From assembly GCF_032104385.1 (NCBI RefSeq), contig NZ_DAMCHJ010000001.1:124001-188000 (forward strand): a DNA stretch of 64,000 bases. The letters are read 5' to 3'. The notes under the pieces were generated by a model, which saw nothing but the letters and a program-made list of their open reading frames with translations, had not been told where the DNA came from and ran no database searches. The translations under genes and the position numbers were made by a program. Source of the stretch: Tissierella sp032104385. GTDB lineage: Bacteria; Bacillota; Clostridia; Tissierellales; Tissierellaceae. Shown one piece after another: positions 9,928-18,057 of this stretch (within the stretch, counting starts at the first letter, position 1; every line of letters starts with the position of its first letter).

Positions 9928-10923
9928 TTAGTTTCTCTTTGCTCTTTCTGATATAAAAAACCTTTCATACAAATCTCTGTCCATATACCTTTCCATAAGA
10001 CCATTTATCATAGCATCAGATATTTTGACCTCTTTATCTACTATATCCAGCCATAGAGGTACACCTCTGCTATTTTCCGGAGTTAAAGTGAAAACGAGCC
10101 TTCCCATTTCCTCTAAATAATCCTTCTGGCTATCTATAATGTCCATTCCTATAACCGTAGGGGCTAGGGAAGACCTCATAAACACAGAAGAATATCCCGC
10201 TTCCTTCTTCTTGTTGGCTTCATCATCTATGATTATCATCTCACCATACTCTAATTGACCAAAGAGTAACTCTCTGTCATAGGCATTTATGTTCATTTTA
10301 GGATAGATCTCTCCTAACTTATCTCCTATAATAGAAGTTTTTATGTCTTTGATAACTCCAACTAAAAGGATACCCTGTCTTTCACATTCTTCCCTTAATT
10401 CCAACCACAAATCATAGGCATCTATGTTATATCTAATAAGTGAACCATCCATAAGTATGGCGTAGGGTTTAAGTTTCTTAGCACTCTCTAGAGCAACTTC
10501 TACTTCTATACCAGCTAATAGTCTATTTCTCTTATCTGCTATTATTTTTTCATCTTCTTCCAATATATTTTTTTCCATATCTGAAAATAAAGGAGTATAT
10601 ATATCTGCTTTGAATATAGGCTCATCTTTCATTATGGTTGACTTTGCTAAACCTTGAAAAACATCTACAAAATGAGGATAAGCCCCACCCTTTCTATTTG
10701 TAGAGCCATCAACTCCCACAATACCACCTTTGCCTTCATATAGAGCTAAATGATTGTTTTCTAATTTTTTCATTGATTTAATAGAACCTACATGTTCCTT
10801 TATAAATTCTCTTAATATATTCTTATCTAAAGATAATACTTCCTTGTATTTGTCTTGTATTAAATTGTTCAAATTAGATATCTTTTCTTTTAATTCATTA
10901 TGTATGGTATAAATAGTAATCAC
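9928..10923 (-). CDS. nurA: NurA-domain 5'-3' nuclease
   Basis: A 331-residue NurA-family nuclease. The first metal motif is GIVGVDGSTNRKGG (Asp72), the second is AILMDGSLIRY (about residue 160), and a late aspartate lies in PLWLDIVDKE. NurA nucleases act with the HerA motor in DNA-end processing, and herA is immediately downstream. The start is unusual. The GTG at 10921-10923 is embedded in the only Shine-Dalgarno-like sequence (AAGGAGTG), and there is no ATG or TTG nearby. Initiation might therefore be at this GTG or at the ATT three codons in (10914). Together with herA it is tacked onto the end of the rsmI housekeeping block. Confidence 0.88.
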   Translation of the reverse strand: MITIYTIHNELKEKISNLNNLIQDKYKEVLSLDKNILREFIKEHVGSIKSMKKLENNHLALYEGKGGIVGVDGSTNRKGGAYPHFVDVFQGLAKSTIMKDEPIFKADIYTPLFSDMEKNILEEDEKIIADKRNRLLAGIEVEVALESAKKLKPYAILMDGSLIRYNIDAYDLWLELREECERQGILLVGVIKDIKTSIIGDKLGEIYPKMNINAYDRELLFGQLEYGEMIIIDDEANKKKEAGYSSVFMRSSLAPTVIGMDIIDSQKDYLEEMGRLVFTLTPENSRGVPLWLDIVDKEVKISDAMINGLMERYMDRDLYERFFISERAKRN

Positions 10924-11006
10924 TCCTTAGTTTAGTGAATAGTTAATATCTAATAGGAAATAACTAATAGTTGAAAAGATTAAAGTACCCTAAGCCTTGC
11001 TACAAA

Positions 11007-11837
11007 CTATTCACTGATTCTAATGCTTTCTTTATACACCAAATTTTTAGGTATATTATACTCTTCAGATACCTTTTTTACTGCTTCTTTTTTTGTAAGT
11101 CCTTTATTTATATATTGATTTAACAATTGGCTTATATCAATTTCTTCAACTTCCTTTTCTTCATGATTTCCATCAACTATTAAGACAAATTCACCTTTTA
11201 CACCTGAGTTTTGAAATTTTTCCAAAGCTTCAGTTGCTGTACCACGAAAAGTTTCTTCATATTTTTTAGTTAATTCCCTGGAAATAGAAATCTGTCTATC
11301 TCCTAATATTTCTTTTATGTCTTCTAATAAATTTATTAGTCTATGGGGTGCTTCATATATAATTGTTGTTTTTTTATACTCTTTAATCTTTTGGAGTTCT
11401 TTTTTTCTTTCTCCTTTTTTAGAAGATAAAAATCCTTCAAAAATAAATTTATCTGTGGGTAAACCAGAAATTACTAAAGCAGTAATAGAAGCTGTAGCTC
11501 CTGGGAGCCCTAAGACTTCTATACCATAATCAATTGCCTGCCTTATAAGCTCTTGACCTGGGTCAGATATACCTGGCATCCCAGCATCGGATACCAAGGC
11601 AATACTCTGTCCTTGATTTAACTTTTCTATTAATTCAATCCCCTTTTCCTTTATATTGTACTTGTGATAGGATGTAATAGGTTTTTTAATATCATAATGA
11701 TTTAATAGCTTAATAGTATGCCTTGTATCCTCAGCAGCAATTAAATCTACTTCTCCCAATATCCTTATAGTCCTAAGGGTAATATCCTCAAGGTTTCCAA
11801 TAGGAGTAGGACATATGTATAAAACTCCACTTTCCAT
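11007..11837 (-). CDS. rsmI: 16S rRNA (cytidine1402-2'-O)-methyltransferase
   Basis: A 276-residue RsmI (YabC/YraL family) SAM-dependent methyltransferase that modifies C1402 in the ribosomal P site. It has the tetrapyrrole-methylase fold, starting ESGVLYICPTPIGNLEDIT, with AEDTRHT, the glycine-rich VSDAGMPGISDPG and LPGATA. An upstream in-frame extension exists, but the ATG at 11837 with AAGGAGAGATAAA before it is the credible start. The extension would encode the 45-bp palindromic repeat. It follows trmN6 exactly as yabC follows yabB in Bacillus. Confidence 0.95.
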   Translation of the reverse strand: MESGVLYICPTPIGNLEDITLRTIRILGEVDLIAAEDTRHTIKLLNHYDIKKPITSYHKYNIKEKGIELIEKLNQGQSIALVSDAGMPGISDPGQELIRQAIDYGIEVLGLPGATASITALVISGLPTDKFIFEGFLSSKKGERKKELQKIKEYKKTTIIYEAPHRLINLLEDIKEILGDRQISISRELTKKYEETFRGTATEALEKFQNSGVKGEFVLIVDGNHEEKEVEEIDISQLLNQYINKGLTKKEAVKKVSEEYNIPKNLVYKESIRISE

Positions 11838-11852
11838 TTTATCTCTCCTTTG

Positions 11853-11897
11853 AATAACTTCTCTTTTTGGTGCCTGGCACCAAAAAGAGAAGTTATT
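11853..11897. repeat. 45-bp perfect palindrome with GGTGCCTGGCACC core
   Basis: Two 22-nt arms around a single central T, with the core GGTGCCTGGCACC. It fills the gap between trmN6 and rsmI and contains the trmN6 stop codon. No T run follows on either strand, so it is not a standard terminator. GGTGCC/GGCACC palindromes are, as I recall, dispersed repeats in many clostridial genomes, similar to REP elements mobilised by IS200-like (RAYT) transposases. Only one copy is in this window. Confidence 0.85.
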
Positions 11898-12624
11898 TCC
11901 CAATTCTTCCATATATCTTATAGATTTCATCTGTATATGTTCCATCTTCATTATATACTATTAATGGCTCGTAAAATTTCAAATCAGGTTTACCAGTCTT
12001 TACTGCTTCAATTAAGATTAGATTTGGTTTTTTAGATATTTTAGGCTGAATAAATCTTATGTATTTCGGTTCTATTTTATATTTTCTAAGTAAATAAATT
12101 ATATCCACTAATCTATCTGGTCTATGTACCATGTAAAATTTGCCAAGGGGCTTTAATAGATATTCCGTAACTCTAATTATATCCTCAAGAGTACAAGTTA
12201 TTTCATGACGGGATATGGCAAAGTTCTCCTTTGGATTTACTAATGCTCCTCCTGATTTCATATATGGAGGATTTGTTGTAATAGTATCCATTGTACTTTT
12301 ACCAAATTTCATAGGAAGTTCCTTTAAATCCATATTTATAATACTAATTTTATCATCTAATTTATTTAATTCAATAGATCGCTTTGCCACTTCAGCCACT
12401 TCTTCTTGAATTTCTATACCATATATTTTATCCACTTTGTCCTTCGCATATAGCCTCAAAGGTATAATTCCCGTTCCAGTGCCTAAATCCATTACTGTTC
12501 CTTTGCCTTTTGCAAAATGGGATAAGAATATGGCATCAGTACCATAGGAAAACTTTTCCTTATTTTGTATTATTTTTAAATCAGATCCTGGAATTATATC
12601 TATTCTCTCATTTTCTTTTAGCAT
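11893..12624 (-). CDS. trmN6: tRNA1(Val) A37 N6-methyltransferase
   Basis: A 243-residue N6-adenine methyltransferase of the TrmN6/YabB family. SAM motif I is VMDLGTGTGIIPL and the catalytic motif is NPPY (in TTNPPYMKSG). The family methylates A37 of tRNA-Val. I chose the ATG at 12624, which is preceded by AAAGGAGAAGGTC. A TTG 18 bases upstream lies inside that ribosome site. The last codons (RIGK) and stop run into the 45-bp palindrome, so the extreme C-terminus may have been altered by that repeat. Order ricT-(ferredoxin)-trmN6-rsmI matches Bacillus yaaT-yabA-yabB-yabC with a ferredoxin in place of yabA. Confidence 0.92.
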   Translation of the reverse strand: MLKENERIDIIPGSDLKIIQNKEKFSYGTDAIFLSHFAKGKGTVMDLGTGTGIIPLRLYAKDKVDKIYGIEIQEEVAEVAKRSIELNKLDDKISIINMDLKELPMKFGKSTMDTITTNPPYMKSGGALVNPKENFAISRHEITCTLEDIIRVTEYLLKPLGKFYMVHRPDRLVDIIYLLRKYKIEPKYIRFIQPKISKKPNLILIEAVKTGKPDLKFYEPLIVYNEDGTYTDEIYKIYGRIGK

Positions 12625-12640
12625 GACCTTCTCCTTTAAC

Positions 12641-12666
12641 AAAAAAGACCCCTTTGGGTCTTTTTT
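12641..12666 (-). terminator. Intrinsic terminator after the ferredoxin gene
   Basis: Arms of 11 nt (AAAAAAGACCC / GGGTCTTTTTT) with a 4-nt loop. It lies between the ferredoxin stop and the trmN6 ribosome site, so part of the ricT-ferredoxin transcripts end here. Confidence 0.85.
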
Positions 12667-12673
12667 ATAAGTA

Positions 12674-12841
12674 CTATTCTGATTTAGGTGCGTCTACTGG
12701 ACAAACATTAGCACATGCACCACAGTCAATACATTTTTCAGGGTCTATTACATAAATATCTCCTGCAGATATAGCGTCTACTGGGCATTCTGCTTGGCAA
12801 GCGCCACACGCGATACAATCATCATGAATTTTATATGCCAA
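12674..12841 (-). CDS. Small 2[4Fe-4S] ferredoxin
   Basis: A 55-residue clostridial-type ferredoxin. It has two CxxCxxCxxxC motifs: CIACGACQAEC followed by P, and CIDCGACANVC followed by P. These bind two [4Fe-4S] clusters for low-potential electron transfer. The start is TTG, placed eight bases after GGGGGTG; no ATG is available. It lies between ricT and trmN6, where Bacillus has the replication regulator yabA, and is followed by a terminator. Whether it serves RicT, itself a cysteine-rich protein whose complex binds Fe-S clusters, or simply general metabolism cannot be told. Confidence 0.93.
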   Translation of the reverse strand: MAYKIHDDCIACGACQAECPVDAISAGDIYVIDPEKCIDCGACANVCPVDAPKSE

Positions 12842-12938
12842 TTGTTTCACCCCCTTGTTATGCTTCTATGTTAATACGATTTAATTTTAACAGATTTCAA
12901 TGAATATTAAAAGAGATTTTAAATTTATTTAATTTTTA

Positions 12939-13838
12939 TTAATCTTCCAAAGACTTAATATCTATTTCTACTTCCCCTATTATTTCATTAGCTGATTCTA
13001 TTACTTTTTCATATGCAGCATCTATTTGTCCAGTATCTTCAATATCTTGTATCTGGAAATATAATAAATCATCTGTATTATCTTTCAGTCTTACCTTCAC
13101 CTTAACCTTTTCAAGTAATGTAAAGGTTTCTACAACTGTTCCCCTTCCTTCGGGAGTAATAACTATAGCACCAATTTGAGGCATTTTCACCAATAACTCC
13201 TCATATACTTCATGCTCATATTTTAAACAACACATAAGTCTTCCGCAAAGTCCTGATATTTTAGTTGGATTTAAAGATAAAGATTGCTCTTTAGCCATTT
13301 TTATAGATACAGGTTCAAATTCCCCTAAAAACTGTCCACAGCATACTACTTTACCACATGGTCCTATACCGCCTACCATCTTTGCCTCATCTCGTACTCC
13401 TATTTGTCTAAGTTCTATTCTAGTCTTGAATATGGCAGCTAAATCCTTTACTAATTCTCTAAAATCCACTCGGCCATCAGCCGTAAAATAAAATATTACT
13501 TTATTATTATCAAAGGTATATTCTACATCCACTAATTTCATAGATAGCCCATGTTCTCCCACTTTTTGCTGGCATATGGCGATGGCTTCATTTGCCTTTC
13601 TCTTATTTTCTCTATGGATGTCAAAATCTTCATCTAGTGCTACTCTGATAACTTTTTTTAATGGAGCTACTATTTCACTCTCTTGAATTTCCTTTGGTCC
13701 TACTACTACATGACCAAATTCTACTCCTCTAGCCGTTTCTACTACTACAAAATCATTAAATTTAACATCTATATCATCAGGGTCAAAATAATAGATTTTA
13801 CCTGCTTTTTTAAACCTCACTCCTACTACTGTTACCAT
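12939..13838 (-). CDS. ricT: RicT/YaaT (PSP1 domain) regulator of mRNA processing and sporulation
   Basis: A 299-residue PSP1-domain protein (Bacillus YaaT/RicT). The conserved cysteine-rich core GPCGKVVCCGQFLG and GLCGRLMCC is intact. In Bacillus RicA, RicF and RicT form an Fe-S complex that acts with RNase Y and promotes sporulation, competence and biofilm formation. Encoded 14 bp downstream of holB on the same strand, as in Bacillus. Start ATG after GGAGGAATTATATTT. Confidence 0.95.
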   Translation of the reverse strand: MVTVVGVRFKKAGKIYYFDPDDIDVKFNDFVVVETARGVEFGHVVVGPKEIQESEIVAPLKKVIRVALDEDFDIHRENKRKANEAIAICQQKVGEHGLSMKLVDVEYTFDNNKVIFYFTADGRVDFRELVKDLAAIFKTRIELRQIGVRDEAKMVGGIGPCGKVVCCGQFLGEFEPVSIKMAKEQSLSLNPTKISGLCGRLMCCLKYEHEVYEELLVKMPQIGAIVITPEGRGTVVETFTLLEKVKVKVRLKDNTDDLLYFQIQDIEDTGQIDAAYEKVIESANEIIGEVEIDIKSLED

Positions 13839-13852
13839 AAATATAATTCCTC

Positions 13853-14821
13853 CTATATACTTAGAAGCATAGTTTCTATAGATAAACTAAAATTCACATT
13901 TCTTTTAATATTTGTTTTAGTATCCTCTACTCTATATATTATATCATTAATTTTATTTAAATCCATAAAGGATTCCTCAGATAACATATGGAGTTTGTCT
14001 TCATTTATCAATAAGGATATAGTCCCTAATTCTTTATAAATAATTAAGTCCCTAAACCAATAGATAATAATATCTAATATTTCATCAATATTTTCCTTAT
14101 TTTCATTAAAAAAGTTGATAGAGCTAAGGGCTTTTGTCTTTTCACCTTTTATTAAACTATCTATTATCCTTATAATTTCCTCTCTTTTATCGAAGAAATC
14201 CTTGGACTTAGCTAATTCAATAGAGCTTTCTACAGATCCTTTTGTAAAACTTGCAATAAACTTAGCTTTATATTCATCAACTCCATGATCCTTTATCAAT
14301 AATTCTATTATCTTAGGAATAGACAATGGATAAAATTTAATTATTTGACATCTGGATAATATTGTAGGAAGTAATTTACTACTGCTAGATGTTATCAAAA
14401 TAATATTTACATATTCTGGAGGTTCCTCCAGGGTTTTTAATAAGGCATTATGACTTTCTGATCTCATCATATCACAATCATCAATAACAAATACCTTTCT
14501 TCTACCTTCAAATGGTGCTGTTGCCATTGATCTAATTAACTTTTCAATTTCCTCTTTTTTTATAATACCTTTTTCAGGGGATAAAAGTTTAAAATCCGGA
14601 TGATTGTAAGTATCAAACTTTATACATTGATTACATATATTACATGGCTCAGCTTGTCCCTCTTTGCAAAGAAGGGTTTTAGAAAAGGCTAGAGCCAATT
14701 TTTTCTTACCTAAGCCTTTTTCTCCTTCAAATAAATAACAATGGCTGATACTTTCATTTCTTATGGAGTTTTTTAAAGCCTCTATTTGCTTTTCATGTCC
14801 AATTATTTGTTTAAAATCCAT
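13853..14821 (-). CDS. holB: DNA polymerase III delta' subunit
   Basis: A 322-residue clamp-loader delta' subunit. N-terminal AAA+ module with EGEKGLGKKKLA as the P-loop region and four zinc-binding cysteines (C in LLCKE, then CNICNQC), Walker-B-like VFVIDDCDMM and the SRCQ sensor motif. It opens the sliding-clamp loader complex with DnaX and HolA. I take the ATG at 14821. The TTG twelve bases upstream lies within the GGGGGA ribosome site. Order darA-holB-ricT is the classic Firmicute arrangement, with yaaR missing. Confidence 0.93.
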   Translation of the reverse strand: MDFKQIIGHEKQIEALKNSIRNESISHCYLFEGEKGLGKKKLALAFSKTLLCKEGQAEPCNICNQCIKFDTYNHPDFKLLSPEKGIIKKEEIEKLIRSMATAPFEGRRKVFVIDDCDMMRSESHNALLKTLEEPPEYVNIILITSSSSKLLPTILSRCQIIKFYPLSIPKIIELLIKDHGVDEYKAKFIASFTKGSVESSIELAKSKDFFDKREEIIRIIDSLIKGEKTKALSSINFFNENKENIDEILDIIIYWFRDLIIYKELGTISLLINEDKLHMLSEESFMDLNKINDIIYRVEDTKTNIKRNVNFSLSIETMLLSI

Positions 14822-14835
14822 AATATCCCCCAACT

Positions 14836-15120
14836 CTATATCTTTATATAATTATCTATATCCATTATAAATAGGTTGGCACCTCCAACTGTTATCTCAT
14901 CATTTCCAGATTTTACTTTCTTACTAGAACATTCTTTTTTTATTAATTCTACTACTTCATCTACTTTATTATCTTCTACCCCTATGAAAAGTGTAGTATT
15001 GCCTGATTTTAGAAAACCACCTGTTGAGGATAGTTTTGTAGTTCTTATTTTATTTTCCATTAAAGTTCTTATAACTTTTGTAATATATTCATCTTGAATT
15101 ATAGCAATAATAAGTTTCAA
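14836..15120 (-). CDS. DarA/PstA-like c-di-AMP receptor, short paralogue
   Basis: A 94-residue member of the DUF970/YaaQ family of PII-like c-di-AMP-binding proteins. It shares the TKLSSTGGFLKSGNTTL block with its neighbour but has a shorter B-loop region. Start taken as TTG at 15120 after AAGGAGTGAG, which gives the same MKL-type N-terminus as the paralogue. The GTG nine bases upstream is inside the ribosome site. It follows the longer darA by 12 bp, so this is a tandem duplication with divergence. It may have changed ligand or form mixed trimers. Confidence 0.88.
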   Translation of the reverse strand: MKLIIAIIQDEYITKVIRTLMENKIRTTKLSSTGGFLKSGNTTLFIGVEDNKVDEVVELIKKECSSKKVKSGNDEITVGGANLFIMDIDNYIKI

Positions 15121-15132
15121 AGAACTCACTCC

Positions 15133-15459
15133 TTATATTTTAATATATTTCTCTACATCAAGTATAAATACTGTTGCTCCTCCAACCTTTACTTCTAAGG
15201 GGAATGGTATATAGGTATCTCCCGGCATTGTAACTGTAAGGAGAGATGTTGTAAGTTCCCTAGTCTTGCAGTTTTCCTCTATTATATTTATTGCAGAAGG
15301 CAACTCTTCCTCATCTATTCCTATTAAAAGCGTAGTATTTCCCGATTTCAAAAATCCTCCTGTTGATGATAATTTAGTAACTCTAAATTCTTTTTCTGTC
15401 AAATCATCAATTAAAGCTCCTGCATCTTGATCCTGAACTATACATATTACAAGTTTCAT
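15133..15459 (-). CDS. darA: DarA/PstA cyclic-di-AMP receptor
   Basis: A 108-residue YaaQ/DarA protein, about the family's normal length. It belongs to the PII-like trimeric signal proteins that bind c-di-AMP. The conserved TKLSSTGGFLKSGNTTL block and the longer B-loop (around residues 65-95, with LLTVTMPGDTYIPFPLEV) are present. It sits directly after tmk, as in Bacillus, Listeria and Staphylococcus. No output partner is known for most DarA proteins. Confidence 0.93.
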   Translation of the reverse strand: MKLVICIVQDQDAGALIDDLTEKEFRVTKLSSTGGFLKSGNTTLLIGIDEEELPSAINIIEENCKTRELTTSLLTVTMPGDTYIPFPLEVKVGGATVFILDVEKYIKI

Positions 15460-15463
15460 CTCT

Positions 15464-16096
15464 TCACTCCCTTTTGTTAGTTAGTAAGTTTTCAACTTCT
15501 TTAATACTTTCCCTAAGAACCTCTTCTATTGATTTAGTGGCATCTATAATCTTTATATTCTTTGGGTATCTTTTCAAAAGTTCCATATAACCTTCATAAA
15601 CTGTTCTATGAAAATCATTGCCTTCTTCTTCTAGCCTGTCCCCACCATTCTGAGTTTTTCTCTCTAGAGTAATTTCTGGGTCAACATGGAAAAAAAGGAT
15701 TAAATCAGGATACACTCCTTTTATTGCAAAATCATTTATACTCTTTACTTCTTCAATCCCTAAATTCCTTCCTACCCCTTGATAAGCTAAACTTGATAGA
15801 ACAAATCTATCACATAGTACAATCTTCCCTGCTTCTAAAGAAGGTAGTATCTTTTCATGAATATGTTGTCCTCTAGATGCTGCATAGAGTAAGGCTTCTG
15901 TTTCAGCTCCCATATTAATATTTTTCTTATCTAGAATAATATGGCGGATTTCTTCTCCTATTAAAGTACCTCCTGGTTCTCTAGTTATTACAAATTCTAT
16001 GCCCTTATCTTTTAAATAATTCCCTATTAATTTTATTATTGTTGATTTACCTGAGCCATCTGGTCCTTCTAAAGCTATAAAAAGTCCTCTCACCAA
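15464..16096 (-). CDS. tmk: Thymidylate kinase
   Basis: A 210-residue dTMP kinase (dTMP + ATP to dTDP + ADP). P-loop EGPDGSGKST, DR[YF]-type motif CDRFVLSSLAYQG, substrate motif TREPGGT and lid region with RKTQNGGDRLE. Start is TTG at 16096 or the adjacent GTG; both follow AAGGAAG. First gene of the tmk-darA-darA-holB-ricT stretch and 13 bp after yaaO. Confidence 0.95.
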   Translation of the reverse strand: MVRGLFIALEGPDGSGKSTIIKLIGNYLKDKGIEFVITREPGGTLIGEEIRHIILDKKNINMGAETEALLYAASRGQHIHEKILPSLEAGKIVLCDRFVLSSLAYQGVGRNLGIEEVKSINDFAIKGVYPDLILFFHVDPEITLERKTQNGGDRLEEEGNDFHRTVYEGYMELLKRYPKNIKIIDATKSIEEVLRESIKEVENLLTNKRE

Positions 16097-16109
16097 ATAT
16101 CTTCCTTTC

Positions 16110-17531
16110 TTATTCCACTACAACTAGTCTATCTTTATTATAGCCCATTAAACCTACTATTTCTATACCGTTTTCCATTAAGAAAGTAATTTGCTCATAT
16201 AATTCTTGAGTTATTTCCTCACCTGGCACTACTAATGGCACCCCTGGCGGATATGGAATAATGGAAGTTGCAGATACTTTCCCTATACTATATTTTAATT
16301 CTACTTGTTTTTTACTGCTATGATATGCTTCATATATAGGCATTATAAATTGCGGAGCTGGCAGCTTAATACTAACTGGTGTTATCTCCTCACAGGGAGC
16401 AGTCTTTGCCAAATCTTCTACTGCTGCTATTAATCTCTCATAGTCCTCTTCTTCATTCATAAAGGATGTAAGAGCTAGGGCATAGTAATAATCGGTCATT
16501 TCTAATCTTATATTGTATTTAGAATATAATTGTTTCTTTACTTGAGAACCTCTCATACCATCTATTCTAAATAGAATTTTTGTATTGTCCTTAGCAAATA
16601 TTGTCTTATCATTTTCGTCACCAGTAAATACAAATACTCTATCTATAGCATTAAGTCTTTTTATTGTTTCTTCGCATTTATCTATATTCCAATCTAATTT
16701 TTTCCTTGCTTCTTCTGTATCCATATAAGCTGTTGCTATTTCATTTGATGCAGTGAACAAATATGACGGGGAAGTAGTGGTATACAATTGAAATCTATCC
16801 CTAAGTTTATTTAAATCCACTCTATCAGTTCCTACATGAATCATTGACGTTTGGGTAAAACTTGCCAGAGTCTTATGTGTGCTGTGAATTACTATATCTG
16901 CACCACAGGCCAAAGCTGGTTTAGGAAGTCTTTCTGAAAACGTCATATGAGGTCCATGAGCTTCATCAACCATTAATATTCTATTATGCTTGTGAACTAT
17001 ATCTGCTATGGTTTCTAAATCTGAGCATACTCCATAATAGTTTGGATATGTTATAACTACTGATTTAATCTCTTCATCTTCAGATAAAATATTATCTATC
17101 TCCTCTGGGGCTAAACCAGTCATTACATTGTATTCTTCATTATAATTTGGATACATATATACTGGATTTAGTCTATTTAATATCATGGCATTATATACTG
17201 CTTTATGGCAGTTTCTTTGAACTAATATCTTATCTCCAGGTTTAGTTATTGTAGCCAATGCTATATATATGCTTCCAGTTGAACCATTTACTGCATATTG
17301 TGTATGTTTTGCACCAAAGACCTTAGATGCTAACTCTTGACTTTCCCCTATAATGCTCCTTGGATCCAGCAAGTTATCCATTCCTTCTGTCTCTGTTGTG
17401 TCTATATAGGGTATATAATCCCCCCAATTAATCAACGTATTTTTACCTTTATGCCCAGGCATATGAAAAAATACACTGTCTTCTTCCATCAATCTCTTTA
17501 ATGCATCAAATACGGGAGTTTTCATTCCCAA
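16110..17531 (-). CDS. Orn/Lys/Arg decarboxylase family PLP enzyme (YaaO-like)
   Basis: A 473-residue fold-type I PLP enzyme of the group III decarboxylase family, the short form found in Firmicutes (YaaO/SpeA size class). MPGHKG near the N-terminus, MVDEAHGPH (Asp189, His192) and the PLP lysine in HSTHKTLAS (Lys220). It would decarboxylate lysine, arginine or ornithine to a polyamine precursor; the substrate cannot be fixed from sequence. Start TTG at 17531 after AGGAGG, with an ATG two codons in as an alternative. Preceded by a structured leader and placed before tmk, as yaaO in Bacillus. Confidence 0.9.
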   Translation of the reverse strand: MGMKTPVFDALKRLMEEDSVFFHMPGHKGKNTLINWGDYIPYIDTTETEGMDNLLDPRSIIGESQELASKVFGAKHTQYAVNGSTGSIYIALATITKPGDKILVQRNCHKAVYNAMILNRLNPVYMYPNYNEEYNVMTGLAPEEIDNILSEDEEIKSVVITYPNYYGVCSDLETIADIVHKHNRILMVDEAHGPHMTFSERLPKPALACGADIVIHSTHKTLASFTQTSMIHVGTDRVDLNKLRDRFQLYTTTSPSYLFTASNEIATAYMDTEEARKKLDWNIDKCEETIKRLNAIDRVFVFTGDENDKTIFAKDNTKILFRIDGMRGSQVKKQLYSKYNIRLEMTDYYYALALTSFMNEEEDYERLIAAVEDLAKTAPCEEITPVSIKLPAPQFIMPIYEAYHSSKKQVELKYSIGKVSATSIIPYPPGVPLVVPGEEITQELYEQITFLMENGIEIVGLMGYNKDRLVVVE

Positions 17532-17573
17532 ACATCATCCTCCTAATAAAAATAAATTTTCTTATAACGAATA

Positions 17574-17699
17574 GGAAATTTCTACTTTTCTCTTTTTCAT
17601 TTTAGAAATTTCCTTCAATGAGTTTCAAGAAAAACTACCTCTAGTACATCTTTAGAAGTTTTTCTTACTTATTATATATCACTTTTATCAATATATAAA
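17574..17699 (-). promoter_or_regulatory. Promoter and two-hairpin leader of the yaaO-like gene
   Basis: On the minus strand a weak promoter is seen, TATAAT at 17671-17676 with TTTATA 17 bp upstream. Two inverted repeats follow in the transcribed leader: 17627-17636 with 17657-17666 (AAGTTTTTCTT arms) and 17574-17584 with 17603-17613 (GGAAATTTCTA / TAGAAATTTCC). I do not recognise a known riboswitch. It may be a regulatory leader or merely mRNA-stabilising stems. Confidence 0.45.
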
Positions 17700-17707
17700 C
17701 CATAAAT

Positions 17708-17738
17708 TTAAAAAACCCTGTATTAATTTACAGGGTTT
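17708..17738 (-). terminator. Intrinsic terminator overlapping the end of csfB
   Basis: Arms AAACCCTGTA / TACAGGGTTT with a 6-nt loop and a U run on the minus strand. It includes the last codons and the stop of the csfB-like gene. Confidence 0.85.
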
Positions 17739-17914
17739 AGTTGATGCTTTTCTGATATGTAATATCCTAACAAAATTCTAATCAGATTTTTATATAAATC
17801 ATAGGTTTCATCAAATACAGATATGCCTGTAATTTCATCTATGCATTTTTTGCAAATGCATTGGCTAAATAAACTTATCATTACATTATCACTGCCACAT
17901 ATTTTACAATACAT
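17723..17914 (-). CDS. csfB: CsfB/Gin-like anti-sigma zinc-finger protein
   Basis: A 63-residue protein with CKIC and CICKKC near the N-terminus, a treble of paired cysteines typical of the Gin/CsfB family that inhibits sigma-G (and sigma-E) during sporulation. The position between bofA and yaaO matches Bacillus csfB. Start ATG after AAGGGG. Identification rests on the cysteine pattern, size and synteny. Confidence 0.75.
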   Translation of the reverse strand: MYCKICGSDNVMISLFSQCICKKCIDEITGISVFDETYDLYKNLIRILLGYYISEKHQLNPVN

Positions 17915-18018
17915 AAACTCAACCCCTTACATTAGTTTCCCATTAGAATTATTGCCTTAATACTATATTTTATTCAGATTAATTTATTTCGTGCTTGGCA
18001 AGAGGTAAGTATTTAAAA

Positions 18019-18050
18019 TAAAAAACCCATAAAGAAAACTCCTTATGGGT
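18019..18050 (-). terminator. Intrinsic terminator after the L25 gene
   Basis: Arms ACCCATAAGG / CTTTATGGGT with a 6-nt loop and a run of Us on the minus strand, 8 bp after the L25 stop codon. Confidence 0.85.
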
Positions 18051-18057
18051 CACTATA

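Noticed and set aside
8076..10923. HerA-NurA as a phage-defence system
   Set aside because: No Sir2, DUF4297 or other effector is present, and it lies in a syntenic housekeeping block.
10933..11015. Inverted AGTGAATAGTT / AACTATTCACT between nurA and rsmI as a small mobile element
   Set aside because: Arms are only 11 bp, one includes the rsmI stop codon, and there is no duplication or coding capacity.
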